Position numbers and translations under genes: made by a program. Of a DNA stretch of 38,349 bases, positions 10,611 to 19,722 are shown piece by piece. Where the stretch lies: positions 1 through 38,349 of the forward strand of contig CANQKB010000003.1 of assembly GCA_947624405.1 (NCBI GenBank). Direction: 5' to 3'. The notes below the pieces were generated by a model, which did no database searches, had not been told where the DNA came from, and was given only the letters and a program-made list of their open reading frames with translations. The stretch comes from an uncultured Clostridia bacterium. Its GTDB lineage: Bacteria; Bacillota; Clostridia; TANB77; CAG-508. Positions within the stretch are counted from its first letter, which is position 1, and every line of letters starts with the position of its first letter.

Positions 10611-12098
10611 CTATTCATCTAGTGTAGCATATTTATATCCAAATACAATCATCATCCAATAAAATGTTAATACTAAATCTGGAACACCCATACAAAATGC
10701 AACTGTAGTACTTATAATGCTTATCAAAAACATTACACTAACAGACTCATTTTGCTTTCTATACTTCATTAATGCTTTCACTACAACAAATAAAATATAG
10801 AAAAATGCAATTATTCCTACAATTCCTGCATTTAACAAAATATTAGTAAATAAACTAAATGTTCTGTATGAGCCAAATCCAAGACCAAATATTGGAGAAT
10901 ATCTAAACATCTCTAGACCTATCATGTCTCCAGATAATCTTTCTTGTCCTGATCCTGATGTCAATTTATCTATAGTCATCTGTTTTAATGTTTTCAATAC
11001 ATTTTGAAATACTGATTCATATTGTGGTGGTTCTTCTGTAGTTACTTGTTGGGTTGGTTGTTCAACTTGTATTCTGTGAATTGTTCCTATCTTATATCCA
11101 ACTTTCATAAATCCTAAGCATAAAATTCCCGCTACTGCAATTGATGCAACCGTTGTAACAAGCATTTTTAAGAAATTCTTTCCTTTATTGTCTAGTTCAC
11201 CATTTTTTATATATCCAAATAATATGTATAAACCATATAATCCATATGCAGCAATTAATCCAACATATGTAGTACTAGATGTTGTAAGTACTGCACATGA
11301 TGTTGCTAATAATAAAACTGCAAAGGTCTTAATATATTTTTTTGTTTTTATCCTTTCCTTTAAAGCTAAAAATGTACCTAAAGCAAATGGTATAAAACAA
11401 ATCAAATTAACAGCAAATGTAGATGGTTCTAATGCAATAGAGCAAATTCTTTTTACATTATTTGCGATTTGTTCATACCCCTGTTCTGCATAAATATTAT
11501 TATTAAATAAAAATGCAGGATATGGTATTCCTAAATAAAATCCTATAAATTGAAGTAATCCCCACACTATTGCAAATACTGAACTTGCACAAAAAACTCT
11601 TAAAAGGTCTCTTACTTCATCTTTTGTCTTTATTTTAAATGATAATACTATCATTATTACAAATACAAATGTTACTATTATACCTTGTGTTACATTCGCC
11701 ATACCAAATTTTAGCCTTGCTGGTTCTCCGTGAATATCTATATAATCAACTGATATTCCAGTTACAACAAGTGCTAATTCACCTAATAATATAGCAATAA
11801 TAAATATTAGGAAAGCTAATGCTAATTTATTTTCTTTAAATTTTTGTACCCAATCTTTAAAAAATTCTTTATTTATTTTTGGTTTTGATTTTATAAAATT
11901 TACAAATTGTCTTAATAGCCAAATGGCTCCTGTAAATTCAAAAGTTTGTATTGGTGTAGTAGTAGCATTTATATGCATTAATTCTGTTGCTGTAAATGTT
12001 GATAAAAATACCATTATGTATAATAATAGCTTTTCATTCTTAAAAAAAGCATATATTGATAATATTATTGTAATAACTCCAATTATTGTTATTTCCAT
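10611..12098 (-). CDS. wzy: Wzy-like O-antigen/capsule polymerase or ligase (membrane)
   Basis: About 495 aa with a dozen membrane helices and one large extracytoplasmic loop (about 330-410) containing SGSGQERLSGDMIGLEMFRYSPIFGLGFGSYR. That loop is the hallmark of the O-antigen ligase/polymerase (Wzy_C/WaaL) family. It would join repeat units outside the membrane after Wzx export. The start is uncertain: the ATG at 12110 abuts AAAGGA with no spacer, while the ATG at 12098 lies 11 nt after it, so I prefer 12098 (MEITIIGVITII). The stop overlaps the ribosome site of the following GT4 gene. Polymerase versus ligase cannot be told apart by sequence alone; operon context favours polymerase. Confidence 0.82.
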   Translation of the reverse strand: MEITIIGVITIILSIYAFFKNEKLLLYIMVFLSTFTATELMHINATTTPIQTFEFTGAIWLLRQFVNFIKSKPKINKEFFKDWVQKFKENKLALAFLIFIIAILLGELALVVTGISVDYIDIHGEPARLKFGMANVTQGIIVTFVFVIMIVLSFKIKTKDEVRDLLRVFCASSVFAIVWGLLQFIGFYLGIPYPAFLFNNNIYAEQGYEQIANNVKRICSIALEPSTFAVNLICFIPFALGTFLALKERIKTKKYIKTFAVLLLATSCAVLTTSSTTYVGLIAAYGLYGLYILFGYIKNGELDNKGKNFLKMLVTTVASIAVAGILCLGFMKVGYKIGTIHRIQVEQPTQQVTTEEPPQYESVFQNVLKTLKQMTIDKLTSGSGQERLSGDMIGLEMFRYSPIFGLGFGSYRTFSLFTNILLNAGIVGIIAFFYILFVVVKALMKYRKQNESVSVMFLISIISTTVAFCMGVPDLVLTFYWMMIVFGYKYATLDE

Positions 12099-12109
12099 TT
12101 GTATAACCA

Positions 12110-12135
12110 TTCCTTTCTAAGGAACAAACAAGTTT
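12110..12135 (-). promoter_or_regulatory. Leader motif with SD-containing mini-hairpin, copy 2
   Basis: Minus strand AAACTT, 5 nt, then TTCCTTAGAAAGGAA, a perfect 6-bp stem with 3-nt loop containing the SD of the wzy-like gene. It nearly matches copies at 9447 and 28802. Confidence 0.5.
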
Positions 12136-12148
12136 GCTCTTCTCTTTT

Positions 12149-13232
12149 CTACTGTTTATTATATAATTCAAATATTTCTTGTATTTCTTTGCTTGTTTTT
12201 TTCCAATCAAATCTTTTTGCCCAAGCAATTCTTTTTTCGATATCTTCCTTTGTATCTACTCTGTTAATTTCTTCCTTAATTACTCTTGCCATTTCCTCTA
12301 TATCTTTAGGATTAAAGTATGGTATAACATTCCCTCCTACTTCTGTAAGTGATGATGTATTTGAACTTACTACCTTTGTTCCACAAGCCATTGCTTCTAT
12401 TACAGGCAATCCAAAGCCCTCATACAAAGATGGAAATACAAATAGCTCTACTAAATTATATAAATCTACCAATTCATCTTCTGTAACAATTCCAGTATGA
12501 ATTGTATTTTTTTCTATACTTAGCTCTTTTTCTTTATCTCCTAGAATATTATAGTTTTCAAAGGCTTTTCCAACTAAAATCAAGGCATATTCATCATTAT
12601 TTTCAATTTTACTAAATGCTTCCAAAAGTCTTTCTAAATTTTTATGAGGTTTTAAATTTCCAACATACATAAGTAATTTCTTATCTCTTGGAATTCCAAA
12701 TTTTTTATATAGATAATCTATACTTTCTTTTGGTTTATTTACTAAATTATCTTTTACACCCAAATAGACTACTTTTATTTTATTTTCATCTACTTTAAAA
12801 AATTTTATTAAATCTTTCTTAGTATTTTCAGAAACAGTAAGTATAATCTTTGATTTTTTTATTGCAATTTTCATCATTAATTTTGCATAATATTTTGCAA
12901 ATTTATTTGATAAAAATTCTGAATACACTAAATGCGTTAAATCATGTATTGTAACTATCATATCTCCTCTATAAAATATTGGCACATTATAATGAGGAAC
13001 ATGCAAGAGGTCAGGTTTATGTTTTTTTAACTCCTTATATGGAAATTTAAGTTGTTCTTTAATACCATATATTGGAACATCAAACTCTATAAACTCCTTT
13101 ATCTCTTTTATGTCCTTAATTTCTTCCTTTTTACCGAAGTGCAATATCATAGCTATTATTTTTTATTAAATTCTGTATATAAGTTCCAATGCCAGACATA
13201 TTATACATTCTAGCATCTACTGCTATTTTCAT
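12149..13232 (-). CDS. Glycosyltransferase family 4 with one CGG +1 site near the N-terminus
   Basis: A 360-aa GT4 enzyme. The obvious open frame starts only at 13150 and lacks the usual N-terminus. Upstream, ATG 13232 opens MKIAVDARMYNMSGIGTYIQ, the standard GT4 beginning, and reaches in-frame CGG at codon 33 (13136) followed directly by TAA. Skipping the C gives SYDIALGKKEEIKDIKEI and joins the rest. Later features: FPYKELKKHKPDLLHVPHYN, TIHDLTHLVY, YVGNLKPHKNLERLLEAF, SLYEGFGLPVIEAMACGTKV and SSLTEVGG. The gene begins 18 nt after the rmd-like stop, with AAAAGG in the gap. It is probably a mannosyl/rhamnosyltransferase of the repeat unit. This case is useful because the shift was hidden: gene callers would simply choose a later start. 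Confidence 0.85.
13133..13136 (-). other. CGGT recoding site (read as Gly) in GT4 gene
   Basis: Frame from ATG 13232 reads GCA-CTT-CGG-TAA. Skipping C13136 gives CTT-GGT-AAA-AAG and avoids the immediate stop. Confidence 0.85.
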
Positions 13233-13250
13233 CTGTTTCAACTACCTTTT

Positions 13251-14184
13251 CTAAATTGATTTATAAAAATCGTACATACTTTTTAAAACTTTTTCTAAAT
13301 CATTTTCTATTTTTTCATCTTTCATAATTTTATCAAGTTTTTCCGTATCCGCACAAATATATGGAGTATCAACTGCTCTAATTTTACTTTGGTCAACAAT
13401 TACATCAATTTTTTTATCTGAAAAAGATATAATTTTATCTAATACTTCTTTCATTTGGTACGATTTTCCAGAGCCCACATTAAATACATCAAATCCATTT
13501 TCATGGTTTTCAAGTATTTTTCTATATGCTCTTACAACATATCTTACATCACTTAAGTCTCTATATGCCGATAAATTTCCTATATAAATTTTTCCTTCAC
13601 CATCTTCTTTTGAAGCTTCTGCTACTTGTTTACAAAAACTTGGAAGAGCGAAATTATCAGCTTGCCCAACTCCTGTGTGATTAAAACTTCTTGTACATAC
13701 TATATTTAATCCATATGATTTTGCATACATTTTTGCAATATTTTCACCGAGCAATTTTTGATATTCCATATGGATTATTTGCATCTAAGACATCTGTTTC
13801 TTTAAGTGGTGTATCCTTTTGTACATACTCTTCACTTGAACCTATAAGAAGTATTTTGCATTCTGGCAAATTTTCTTTTATACATTCTAAAATATTTATT
13901 GTTCCAATACAATTAACATTTATTGTTTGTTCTGGCATTTTCCATGATAAACCTACTGAGCTTATTGCTGCTAAATTTATAAGATATTCTGGTTTATACT
14001 GATTTAAAATACGTGCTATATTTTCTTTATCTAATATATTTATTTTCTCATATTTTACATCATAATCATATCTGAAAGAATCTGATGTATCTCCTGCAAT
14101 TACCTCATATCCACTATCTATGTATTCCTTAATAAGGTATCCTCCAACAAATCCATTGGCTCCTATTATAAACACTTTTTTCAT
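13251..14184 (-). CDS. rmd: GDP-6-deoxy-D-mannose reductase-like SDR (Rmd), with one CGG +1 site
   Basis: 310-aa extended short-chain dehydrogenase. NAD(P) site GANGFVGGYL at the N-terminus, catalytic NPYGISK (YxxxK, about 138-142), and CTRSFNHTGVGQ, which resembles the RPFNHxGPGQ of Rmd/GMD relatives. It likely reduces GDP-4-keto-6-deoxy-mannose made by the upstream GMD to GDP-D-rhamnose. GDP-fucose or other SDR roles are possible but less fitting. The zero frame reads GCT-CGG-TGA at codon 146 (13749). Skipping C gives SKIAGENIAKMYAKSYG, and the frame then stays open to 13251. It starts 7 nt after gmd ends, in the same operon. Confidence 0.82.
13746..13749 (-). other. CGGT recoding site (read as Gly) in rmd-like gene
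   Basis: ATT-GCT-CGG-TGA in the zero frame. Skipping C13749 gives GCT-GGT-GAA-AAT. The site is a few residues after the catalytic YxxxK. Confidence 0.87.
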
Positions 14185-14191
14185 TATTAAA

Positions 14192-15202
14192 TCATTCCTT
14201 TACTAATTTCAAATCATTTTCAACCATTAATTTAGCAAGTTGTTTATAATCGATTTCTCTTTTCCATCCAAGTTTTTGTTCTGCCTTAGTAGGATCTCCT
14301 ATAAGCAATTCTACTTCTGCAGGTCTAAAGAATTTTGGATTTACTTTTACTACCTTTTTATCTGTTCCTTTTAATGTTGCATATTCATTTACACCTTCTC
14401 CATGCCATTCTATTTCCATTCCGCCTGCTTCAAATGCAAGTGTAACAAATTCTCTAACTTCATGTGTTTCTCCTGTTGCTACAACATAATCATCTGCTTT
14501 TTCTTGTTGTAGCATAAGCCACATAGCTTTTACATAATCTCTTGAATGTCCCCAATCTCTTTTGGCACTCAAATTTCCAAGTTCTAAGAAATCTTGCATT
14601 CCATTTTTTATTTTAGCTACTGCCATTGTTATTTTTCTTGTAACAAATTCTTCTCCTCTTCTTTCTGATTCATGGTTAAATAATATTCCTGAACATGCAT
14701 ACATTCCATAACTTTCTCTATAATTTTTTGTAATCCAATGTCCATATAATTTTGCAACTCCATATGGGCTTCTTGGATAAAATGGTGTAGTTTCTTTTTG
14801 TGGTATTTCTTGAACTTTACCAAACATTTCACTTGTAGAAGCTTGATAAAATCTTGCATCTGGTTTTACTGTTCTTATTGCTTCTAACATATTTAAAACT
14901 CCTATTCCATCAATCTCAGCAGTACCAATTGGTGTATCCCATGATGTTGCCACAAAACTTTGTGCTGCCAAATTATATACTTCATCTGGGTTTGCAATTT
15001 TTACGGCTTGAATAAGTGAAGCTAAATCTGTCATATCAGCATAAATTAATTTTACTTTATCTTTTAAGTGCGCAATATTTCCATAATCTACTGTACTTTT
15101 TCTTCTCCAAATTCCATAAACTTCATATCCTTTTTCTAAAAGTAATTCTGTCAAATATGAACCATCTTGTCCTGTAATTCCTGTAATTAATGCTCTTTTC
15201 AT
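14192..15202 (-). CDS. gmd: GDP-mannose 4,6-dehydratase
   Basis: 336 aa. Converts GDP-mannose to GDP-4-keto-6-deoxy-D-mannose, the branch point to GDP-D-rhamnose or GDP-L-fucose. Shows ALITGITGQDGSYLTELLLEKG at the N-terminus (NADP site), YNLAAQSFVATSW, STSEMFGKVQE, the catalytic YGVAKLYGHW (YxxxK), and FNHESERRGEEFVTRKI, which is diagnostic for GMD. The next gene is the Rmd-like reductase. The stop of this gene and the start of the reductase are 7 nt apart. No in-frame CGG. Confidence 0.95.
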   Translation of the reverse strand: MKRALITGITGQDGSYLTELLLEKGYEVYGIWRRKSTVDYGNIAHLKDKVKLIYADMTDLASLIQAVKIANPDEVYNLAAQSFVATSWDTPIGTAEIDGIGVLNMLEAIRTVKPDARFYQASTSEMFGKVQEIPQKETTPFYPRSPYGVAKLYGHWITKNYRESYGMYACSGILFNHESERRGEEFVTRKITMAVAKIKNGMQDFLELGNLSAKRDWGHSRDYVKAMWLMLQQEKADDYVVATGETHEVREFVTLAFEAGGMEIEWHGEGVNEYATLKGTDKKVVKVNPKFFRPAEVELLIGDPTKAEQKLGWKREIDYKQLAKLMVENDLKLVKE

Positions 15203-16303
15203 TTATACTTCCTCCATTTTTTCTTTATACTTTTCATTTATAAAATCTATCATCTGTCTTCTAAATTCTTTTTCATCAAATTTAACAGCATGTTCTCTTA
15301 TTACATTTTTATCAAATTGTAATTCTTCGAACTTCTCTATAGCTTTTTCTAAATCTTCTACTGTTTGATTTTTAAATAATATTCCAGTTTTTCCATCTAC
15401 TACTGTATCTAGTGCTCCCCCTCTACCAAAAGCAATTACTGGTTTTCCACAACTTTCTGCTTCTACTGGAACTATTCCAAAATCTTCTTCTCCAGGAAAT
15501 AGCAATGCTTTACACTCTGACATATATTTTTTTACAACGTCATCTGGTTGTCTACCCATAAAAGTAACATATTCTTTATTCGCAAGTGCTTCAAGATGTT
15601 CTCTTTCTGGTCCATCACCTATAATTACTAATTTTTTATGAAGATTGCTACATGCCTGTACTGCCAAATCATATCTTTTATATTTAACAAGTCTAGATAC
15701 TACAAAATAATAATCTCCATCATTTGGTGAAGGTTTAAATAATTCCGTTCTAACTGGTGGAAAAATTACTTCTGCTTCTCTTCTGTAATGCTTATTTATT
15801 CTTTTCTTTACTTCATTTGATATTCCAATAAATTCATCAACTCTTTGTGCTGAATCAAAGTCCCATAATCTCATATAGTTCATAAAATATCTAATTAATT
15901 TAGTTTTCATTTTTGACATTCCGTCTGTATATTCGTCTCTCATCTCCCATGCATAACGCATTGGTGTATAACAATAACAAATATGTAATGTGTGTGGTCC
16001 TGTAATTATTCCCTTTGAACAAGCAGAACAACTACTTATCACGACATCATATTCATTTAAATTAAATTCTTCAAATGCTTTAGGAAGAAATGGCAAATAT
16101 TTTTTATGATTATACTCTTTATCTTTTTTCTTCTGCAATGATGATGTAATTATATTCATTTTTTTAAATTCTTCGTCCATTTTATCTGGTAAATAAAAAC
16201 TTGTATATATTGGTGCTTCTGGAAAGCATTTATGTAAATTAATCACTACTTGTTCTGCTCCTCCCATATTTGTTAACCAATCATGGACTATTGCTACTTT
16301 CAT
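15203..16303 (-). CDS. Glycosyltransferase family 4, mannosyltransferase-like
   Basis: 366 aa, starting MKVAIVHDWLTNMGGAEQVV, the pattern of WbaZ/MtfB-like GT4 enzymes that act early in mannose-containing repeat units. C-terminal donor site: VSRLVKYKRYDLAVQAC, then FPGEEDFGIVPVEAESCGKPVIAFGRGG (EX7E motif). It is directly downstream of manC and upstream of gmd, so a GDP-mannose donor is a reasonable inference. The stop abuts the gmd start (adjacent bases), which suggests coupling. Acts in the cytosol at the membrane on undecaprenyl-linked sugar. Confidence 0.87.
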   Translation of the reverse strand: MKVAIVHDWLTNMGGAEQVVINLHKCFPEAPIYTSFYLPDKMDEEFKKMNIITSSLQKKKDKEYNHKKYLPFLPKAFEEFNLNEYDVVISSCSACSKGIITGPHTLHICYCYTPMRYAWEMRDEYTDGMSKMKTKLIRYFMNYMRLWDFDSAQRVDEFIGISNEVKKRINKHYRREAEVIFPPVRTELFKPSPNDGDYYFVVSRLVKYKRYDLAVQACSNLHKKLVIIGDGPEREHLEALANKEYVTFMGRQPDDVVKKYMSECKALLFPGEEDFGIVPVEAESCGKPVIAFGRGGALDTVVDGKTGILFKNQTVEDLEKAIEKFEELQFDKNVIREHAVKFDEKEFRRQMIDFINEKYKEKMEEV

Positions 16304-16336
16304 TATCTTTCCCCCTGTAATTCAAACAATATTTTT

Positions 16337-17380
16337 CTAATTATTCATATACTTTTCTCTAAAAGAATGTACTTTACTGATGCTTTCCTTTTTACCTATA
16401 ACTAGTACATCATCTGTATCTATACAGAATAAATCTTCTGCATCTATTAGTAAAATTTTTTTATTGTCTCCATATATAACATTATTTTTTGAATCACATG
16501 CTTTTACATTTCCATTTAAGATGTTACCATTTTCATCTTTTTGGATATATCTTTCTAATGCATTCCATGAGCCAATATCATCCCATCCAAAATTTCCTGG
16601 TACTACATAGATATTTTTTGATTTTTCCATGACTGCATAATCTATAGATATTGCTTCACATTTTGGATAAATATTTTTTAGTTCTTCTATATAATTTTTA
16701 TCACTTATCTTTGGTAAATTTTTTAATTTAGAATAATCTAAATAATTTTCTTCAAGCTCATTTAAAATATTGTTTACATCAAATATAAACATACCTGCAT
16801 TCCATAAATATGTACCTGAATTCAAATATTCTTTTGCTTTTTCTATATCTGGCTTTTCTACAAATCTATCTACTTTTATTACTTTTCCTGTTTGTTTTTC
16901 AAATTTTATGTATCCATAGCCTGTCTCTGGTCTATTAGGTGTGATGCCTATCGTTACAATTGCTTTTTTATTCTCATTTTTTACATATTCATATGCTGAA
17001 TTTAAAATATCGCAAAATCCATCTGTGTTTTTTATTGCGTGATCTGAAGGAAGTACTGCTATTGTTGCATCTTCGTATATTTGCTTTATATATAATGCTG
17101 AAAGCAATATACAAGGTGCTGTATTTCTTCCTTCTGGTTCTATTATTATATTTTTATCTGGTATTTCATTAAGATTTTCTTTTACTAATTCTTTATATTT
17201 TTCACATGTTACAACAAATATTCTTTCTTTCGGTATTATTTTTAATAATCTATCATATGTTAACTGTATCATCGTTTTTTCATTATCTATTAATTTCAAA
17301 AACTGTTTTGGTAATTTTTCCGTAGACTTTGGCCAAAACCTTGTACCTTTTCCTCCTGCCATTATTAGTGCACAAAACAT
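16337..17380 (-). CDS. manC: Mannose-1-phosphate guanylyltransferase
   Basis: Makes GDP-mannose from mannose-1-P and GTP. About 347 aa, the short form without an isomerase domain. Signatures: LIMAGGKGTRFWPKS (nucleotide-binding loop), EPEGRNTAPCI, LPSDH, FVEKPD, WNAGMFIF, and FGWDDIGSWNAL. I chose ATG 17380 because GGAGG lies 7 nt upstream; the ATG at 17386 sits directly on the ribosome site. It is the first gene of the polysaccharide operon behind the promoter at 17433-17461, and supplies the donor for gmd and the glycosyltransferases downstream. Confidence 0.94.
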   Translation of the reverse strand: MFCALIMAGGKGTRFWPKSTEKLPKQFLKLIDNEKTMIQLTYDRLLKIIPKERIFVVTCEKYKELVKENLNEIPDKNIIIEPEGRNTAPCILLSALYIKQIYEDATIAVLPSDHAIKNTDGFCDILNSAYEYVKNENKKAIVTIGITPNRPETGYGYIKFEKQTGKVIKVDRFVEKPDIEKAKEYLNSGTYLWNAGMFIFDVNNILNELEENYLDYSKLKNLPKISDKNYIEELKNIYPKCEAISIDYAVMEKSKNIYVVPGNFGWDDIGSWNALERYIQKDENGNILNGNVKACDSKNNVIYGDNKKILLIDAEDLFCIDTDDVLVIGKKESISKVHSFREKYMNN

Positions 17381-17432
17381 AATCATTCCTCCATTTATTG
17401 GTCAAATATTGGTTTCAATAAAACACACAACT

Positions 17433-17461
17433 ATTATATATAATATAGAAAAAAATATCAA
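17433..17461 (-). promoter_or_regulatory. Sigma-A type promoter of the polysaccharide operon
   Basis: Minus strand -35 TTGATA (17461-17456), 17-nt spacer, -10 TATAAT (17438-17433), about 50 nt before manC. No other promoter this good was found before the eleven genes that follow. Confidence 0.8.
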
Positions 17462-17519
17462 GTAAATTTATAATTTATTTAAAAAAATGTTACAATTTAG
17501 TGAATTTTAATTAGTCGCT

Positions 17520-17661
17520 AAGCCTGAAAATAGTTGTTTTTACATTCACTTGGTGTCGCAATCTCCAAATGGTATTTTTATATGTCGATTGCTCCAATTC
17601 GCACTCGCTTCGCTCGTTTGATTGCTTACGCGTTCATTTCAAAACAACTATTTTCAGGCTT
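17520..17661. repeat. Dispersed inverted-repeat element A, copy 1
   Basis: Arms AGCCTGAAAATAGTTGTTTT (17521-17540) and its exact complement (17641-17660), plus one more pair. The core contains TTCACTTGGTGTCGCAATCTCC and CGCACTCGCTTCGCTCGTTT, shared with copies at 24462 and 32261. No ORF. Outside it a weaker inverted repeat continues (17496-17508 with 17667-17679). It lies between the manC promoter and the terminator of the next operon. Confidence 0.85.
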
Positions 17662-17685
17662 TTTATAAATTTCACTGAACTGTTG

Positions 17686-17734
17686 TTACAATTCACATCT
17701 CAACTAGCTAAGCGTGGAGGAATGTGAATTGTAA
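17686..17734. repeat. 13-bp inverted repeat (stem-loop)
   Basis: TTACAATTCACAT at 17686-17698 and its exact complement at 17722-17734 around a 23-nt loop containing CTAGCTAAGCGTGG. It sits between element A copy 1 and the terminator. The function is unknown. Confidence 0.6.
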
Positions 17735-17770
17735 AAAATAAGATGAGGTTTTAACCCCACCCTATTTTTT
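17733..17770 (-). terminator. Intrinsic terminator of the bactofilin-like gene
   Basis: On the minus strand an A-rich stem pairs as AAAAAATAGGGTGGGGTT with AACCTCATCTTATTTTTT, all positions Watson-Crick or G-U, ending in a T-run. The G-U pairs form only on the minus strand, which fixes its direction. Confidence 0.8.
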
Positions 17771-17777
17771 ATATAAT

Positions 17778-19079
17778 TTACACATTAGCTTCAGTATTAG
17801 TCTCTCTTTTATTAAATTGATATAATACAATTATGCCGACACCAAGTAGGAATGTAATAATCGAGAATATCCAACCAACATATGGAAGATGTCTAATAAT
17901 CCATAATACTATTGAAGTTAATCCAATTAATAACAACTTAAACCAAGTGTTATTTCCTTTTCCAATTTTATCTGCTATAAAGCTTGATATTGCAAGAGCC
18001 ACAACAAATGCTTGTAATAAGAATAGTAACATTCCTGCTACAAGAATTGTAACTCCTAGATATGCTCCAATACCTGTTATAAATAGTAATACTGGTAAAA
18101 CTACGACAAGCACTGTGACTGGAATTCCTATAATAAGCGATATAACACCTTTTACAGAAATATAATTCTTTGCATTTTCTACAAATTTTGGTGCTAAGAA
18201 TATGAAGCATCCAAACAATACTAAATCAAATACTAATGTAGTAATTGCACTTATAACATAATCTAAAATACTTTTACCTTGATTTGCACTATCTGTACTT
18301 ATTTTCTCATTATAATGAGTTTCTCCTTCTACTTTAATTTTATCAATATTTTCTGCTTCATTAGATGCAGTATAATTGAAATCGCCACTTATTGTGAGTT
18401 TTTCTTCTTCAATAGGACATGTGATTGTATTTGCTATTGCATTTACATCTCTTCCTACTAAACCTGTTAAATACAAATAATTTGTATAAACTCTTAAATC
18501 TCTTCCTATATATGCATTCTCACCAAATGTAAGACTATCTGTTGCACATACATAAGCATTATATGCTAATCCATCGATTTCCATTGCTTTTGTAAATGCA
18601 AATATATTTGATTGGACAAATGCATTTTCTGTAAATTTGATAGATTCAGAAGCATAAATGAATAAATCACCATCAATATAAGATGAAACAGTTACATTTT
18701 TACCAAAAATATAAACATTACCAACTACATCTTCTGTTAATTCATAAGTATCATCAGTAGAGTATATATATAAATCTTCATCGCGATATGGGAGTTCCTC
18801 TTCTGCTGTTTCCTCTCCTTCTTCACCTTCTGTTGTTTGTTCTCCTTCAATTCCTTGCTCTTCTTCACCATTTGTTTCATCAGTAGAACCTTCTTCTGGT
18901 TCTGTTGCATTTTCTTCATTCGTTGGTGTTTCTTCACCACTTTCAGGTGTTGTTTCATCTGTATTTTCTACTACTTCGTCTGTATTAACCTCTTCTGCAT
19001 ATACCTTTCCATAAAAACACATACTTAAAGTTAATAACATAACTATTAAAACTATTGTAAAAGTTTTTATTTTTTTCAT
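17778..19079 (-). CDS. Secreted/membrane bactofilin-like polymer-forming protein
   Basis: 433 aa. Signal peptide at residues 1-29 (KKIKTFTIVLIVMLLTLSM...VYA), then a very acidic Glu/Thr-rich linker of about 70 residues, then a repeat-rich region with the beta-helix periodicity of bactofilins (VVGNVYIFGKNVTV, YIDGDLFIYASESI, GRDLRVYTNYLYL), then four C-terminal membrane helices with small loops. It is likely a cell-surface scaffold anchored in the membrane. I start at ATG 19079, which has GGAGG 6 nt upstream; the ATG at 19115 has no ribosome site. It is the last gene after xerD and a 4-TM protein. The specific role is unknown. Confidence 0.75.
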   Translation of the reverse strand: MKKIKTFTIVLIVMLLTLSMCFYGKVYAEEVNTDEVVENTDETTPESGEETPTNEENATEPEEGSTDETNGEEEQGIEGEQTTEGEEGEETAEEELPYRDEDLYIYSTDDTYELTEDVVGNVYIFGKNVTVSSYIDGDLFIYASESIKFTENAFVQSNIFAFTKAMEIDGLAYNAYVCATDSLTFGENAYIGRDLRVYTNYLYLTGLVGRDVNAIANTITCPIEEEKLTISGDFNYTASNEAENIDKIKVEGETHYNEKISTDSANQGKSILDYVISAITTLVFDLVLFGCFIFLAPKFVENAKNYISVKGVISLIIGIPVTVLVVVLPVLLFITGIGAYLGVTILVAGMLLFLLQAFVVALAISSFIADKIGKGNNTWFKLLLIGLTSIVLWIIRHLPYVGWIFSIITFLLGVGIIVLYQFNKRETNTEANV

Positions 19080-19185
19080 TTTGTACCTCCATATTTTTTT
19101 ATTTACTATATCCATTGAAACTTTTTTATTGCTTCACTGAATTAATTAACACTAGTTTCTTCTTTTATAATATTTAAGTTATTAT

Positions 19186-19689
19186 CTATTTCTTTACTAT
19201 TTCTCCAATATCATCAAGGCTTTTATTATAATCCTTTTTTATTTTTCTTCTTAAAAATATTATTTTTATTATAAAATATATTATAACAAAAGCTGCAACA
19301 GATAATATAACTTCGTTAAATGTATCATAATATTGCGAATATAAAGATATTAAATATGACGTAAATATCGCTATAATTAATAATTCTGTTCCATGTCCCC
19401 AAAGACTAGTCTTTTCTTTCCTATATGCAATCTCATACATTGTTATTACAGCAGATAATAATATAATAGATAGTACTCTTAAATCCATTAGATAATTATC
19501 TTTTGGTATGTTTGCCATTCCTAAATTTAGTGTTCCTAAATATATGAGAATAAATGCTCCAAAAATCACATTTTCGAATATTTTACCTGATATTTTTTCT
19601 TTTACTTGCTTTGGCATTTTCTTTTTGGCTTCTAATACTTTTCCAAGTTTTTCAATGTTTTCTGCCGTTTTAGGATTGTTTTTTTTCAT
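19186..19689 (-). CDS. Hypothetical 4-TM membrane protein
   Basis: About 167 aa from ATG 19689, which has GAAAGGA 6 nt upstream (a TTG 15 nt earlier is unlikely). A charged N-terminal region of about 40 residues (KLGKVLEAKKKMPKQVKEKI) leads into four hydrophobic helices (about 43-60, 74-92, 104-121, 128-148) and a short charged tail. I do not recognise the family. It lies 33 nt downstream of xerD and about 105 nt upstream of the bactofilin-like gene, so it is probably cotranscribed with both. Confidence 0.7.
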   Translation of the reverse strand: MKKNNPKTAENIEKLGKVLEAKKKMPKQVKEKISGKIFENVIFGAFILIYLGTLNLGMANIPKDNYLMDLRVLSIILLSAVITMYEIAYRKEKTSLWGHGTELLIIAIFTSYLISLYSQYYDTFNEVILSVAAFVIIYFIIKIIFLRRKIKKDYNKSLDDIGEIVKK

Positions 19690-19722
19690 ATATTTTCCTT
19701 TCAAAAGAACTTACTACATCTT

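Noticed and set aside
17520..17661. Element A as a CRISPR repeat or simple terminator
   Set aside because: The copies are thousands of bases apart with no spacers, and the long conserved core between arms is not needed for a terminator.
18737..18958. Open frames opposite or out of frame within larger genes, such as the Lys/Gln-rich frame in the bactofilin linker
   Set aside because: They are shadows of low-complexity or AT-rich real genes and lack ribosome sites.
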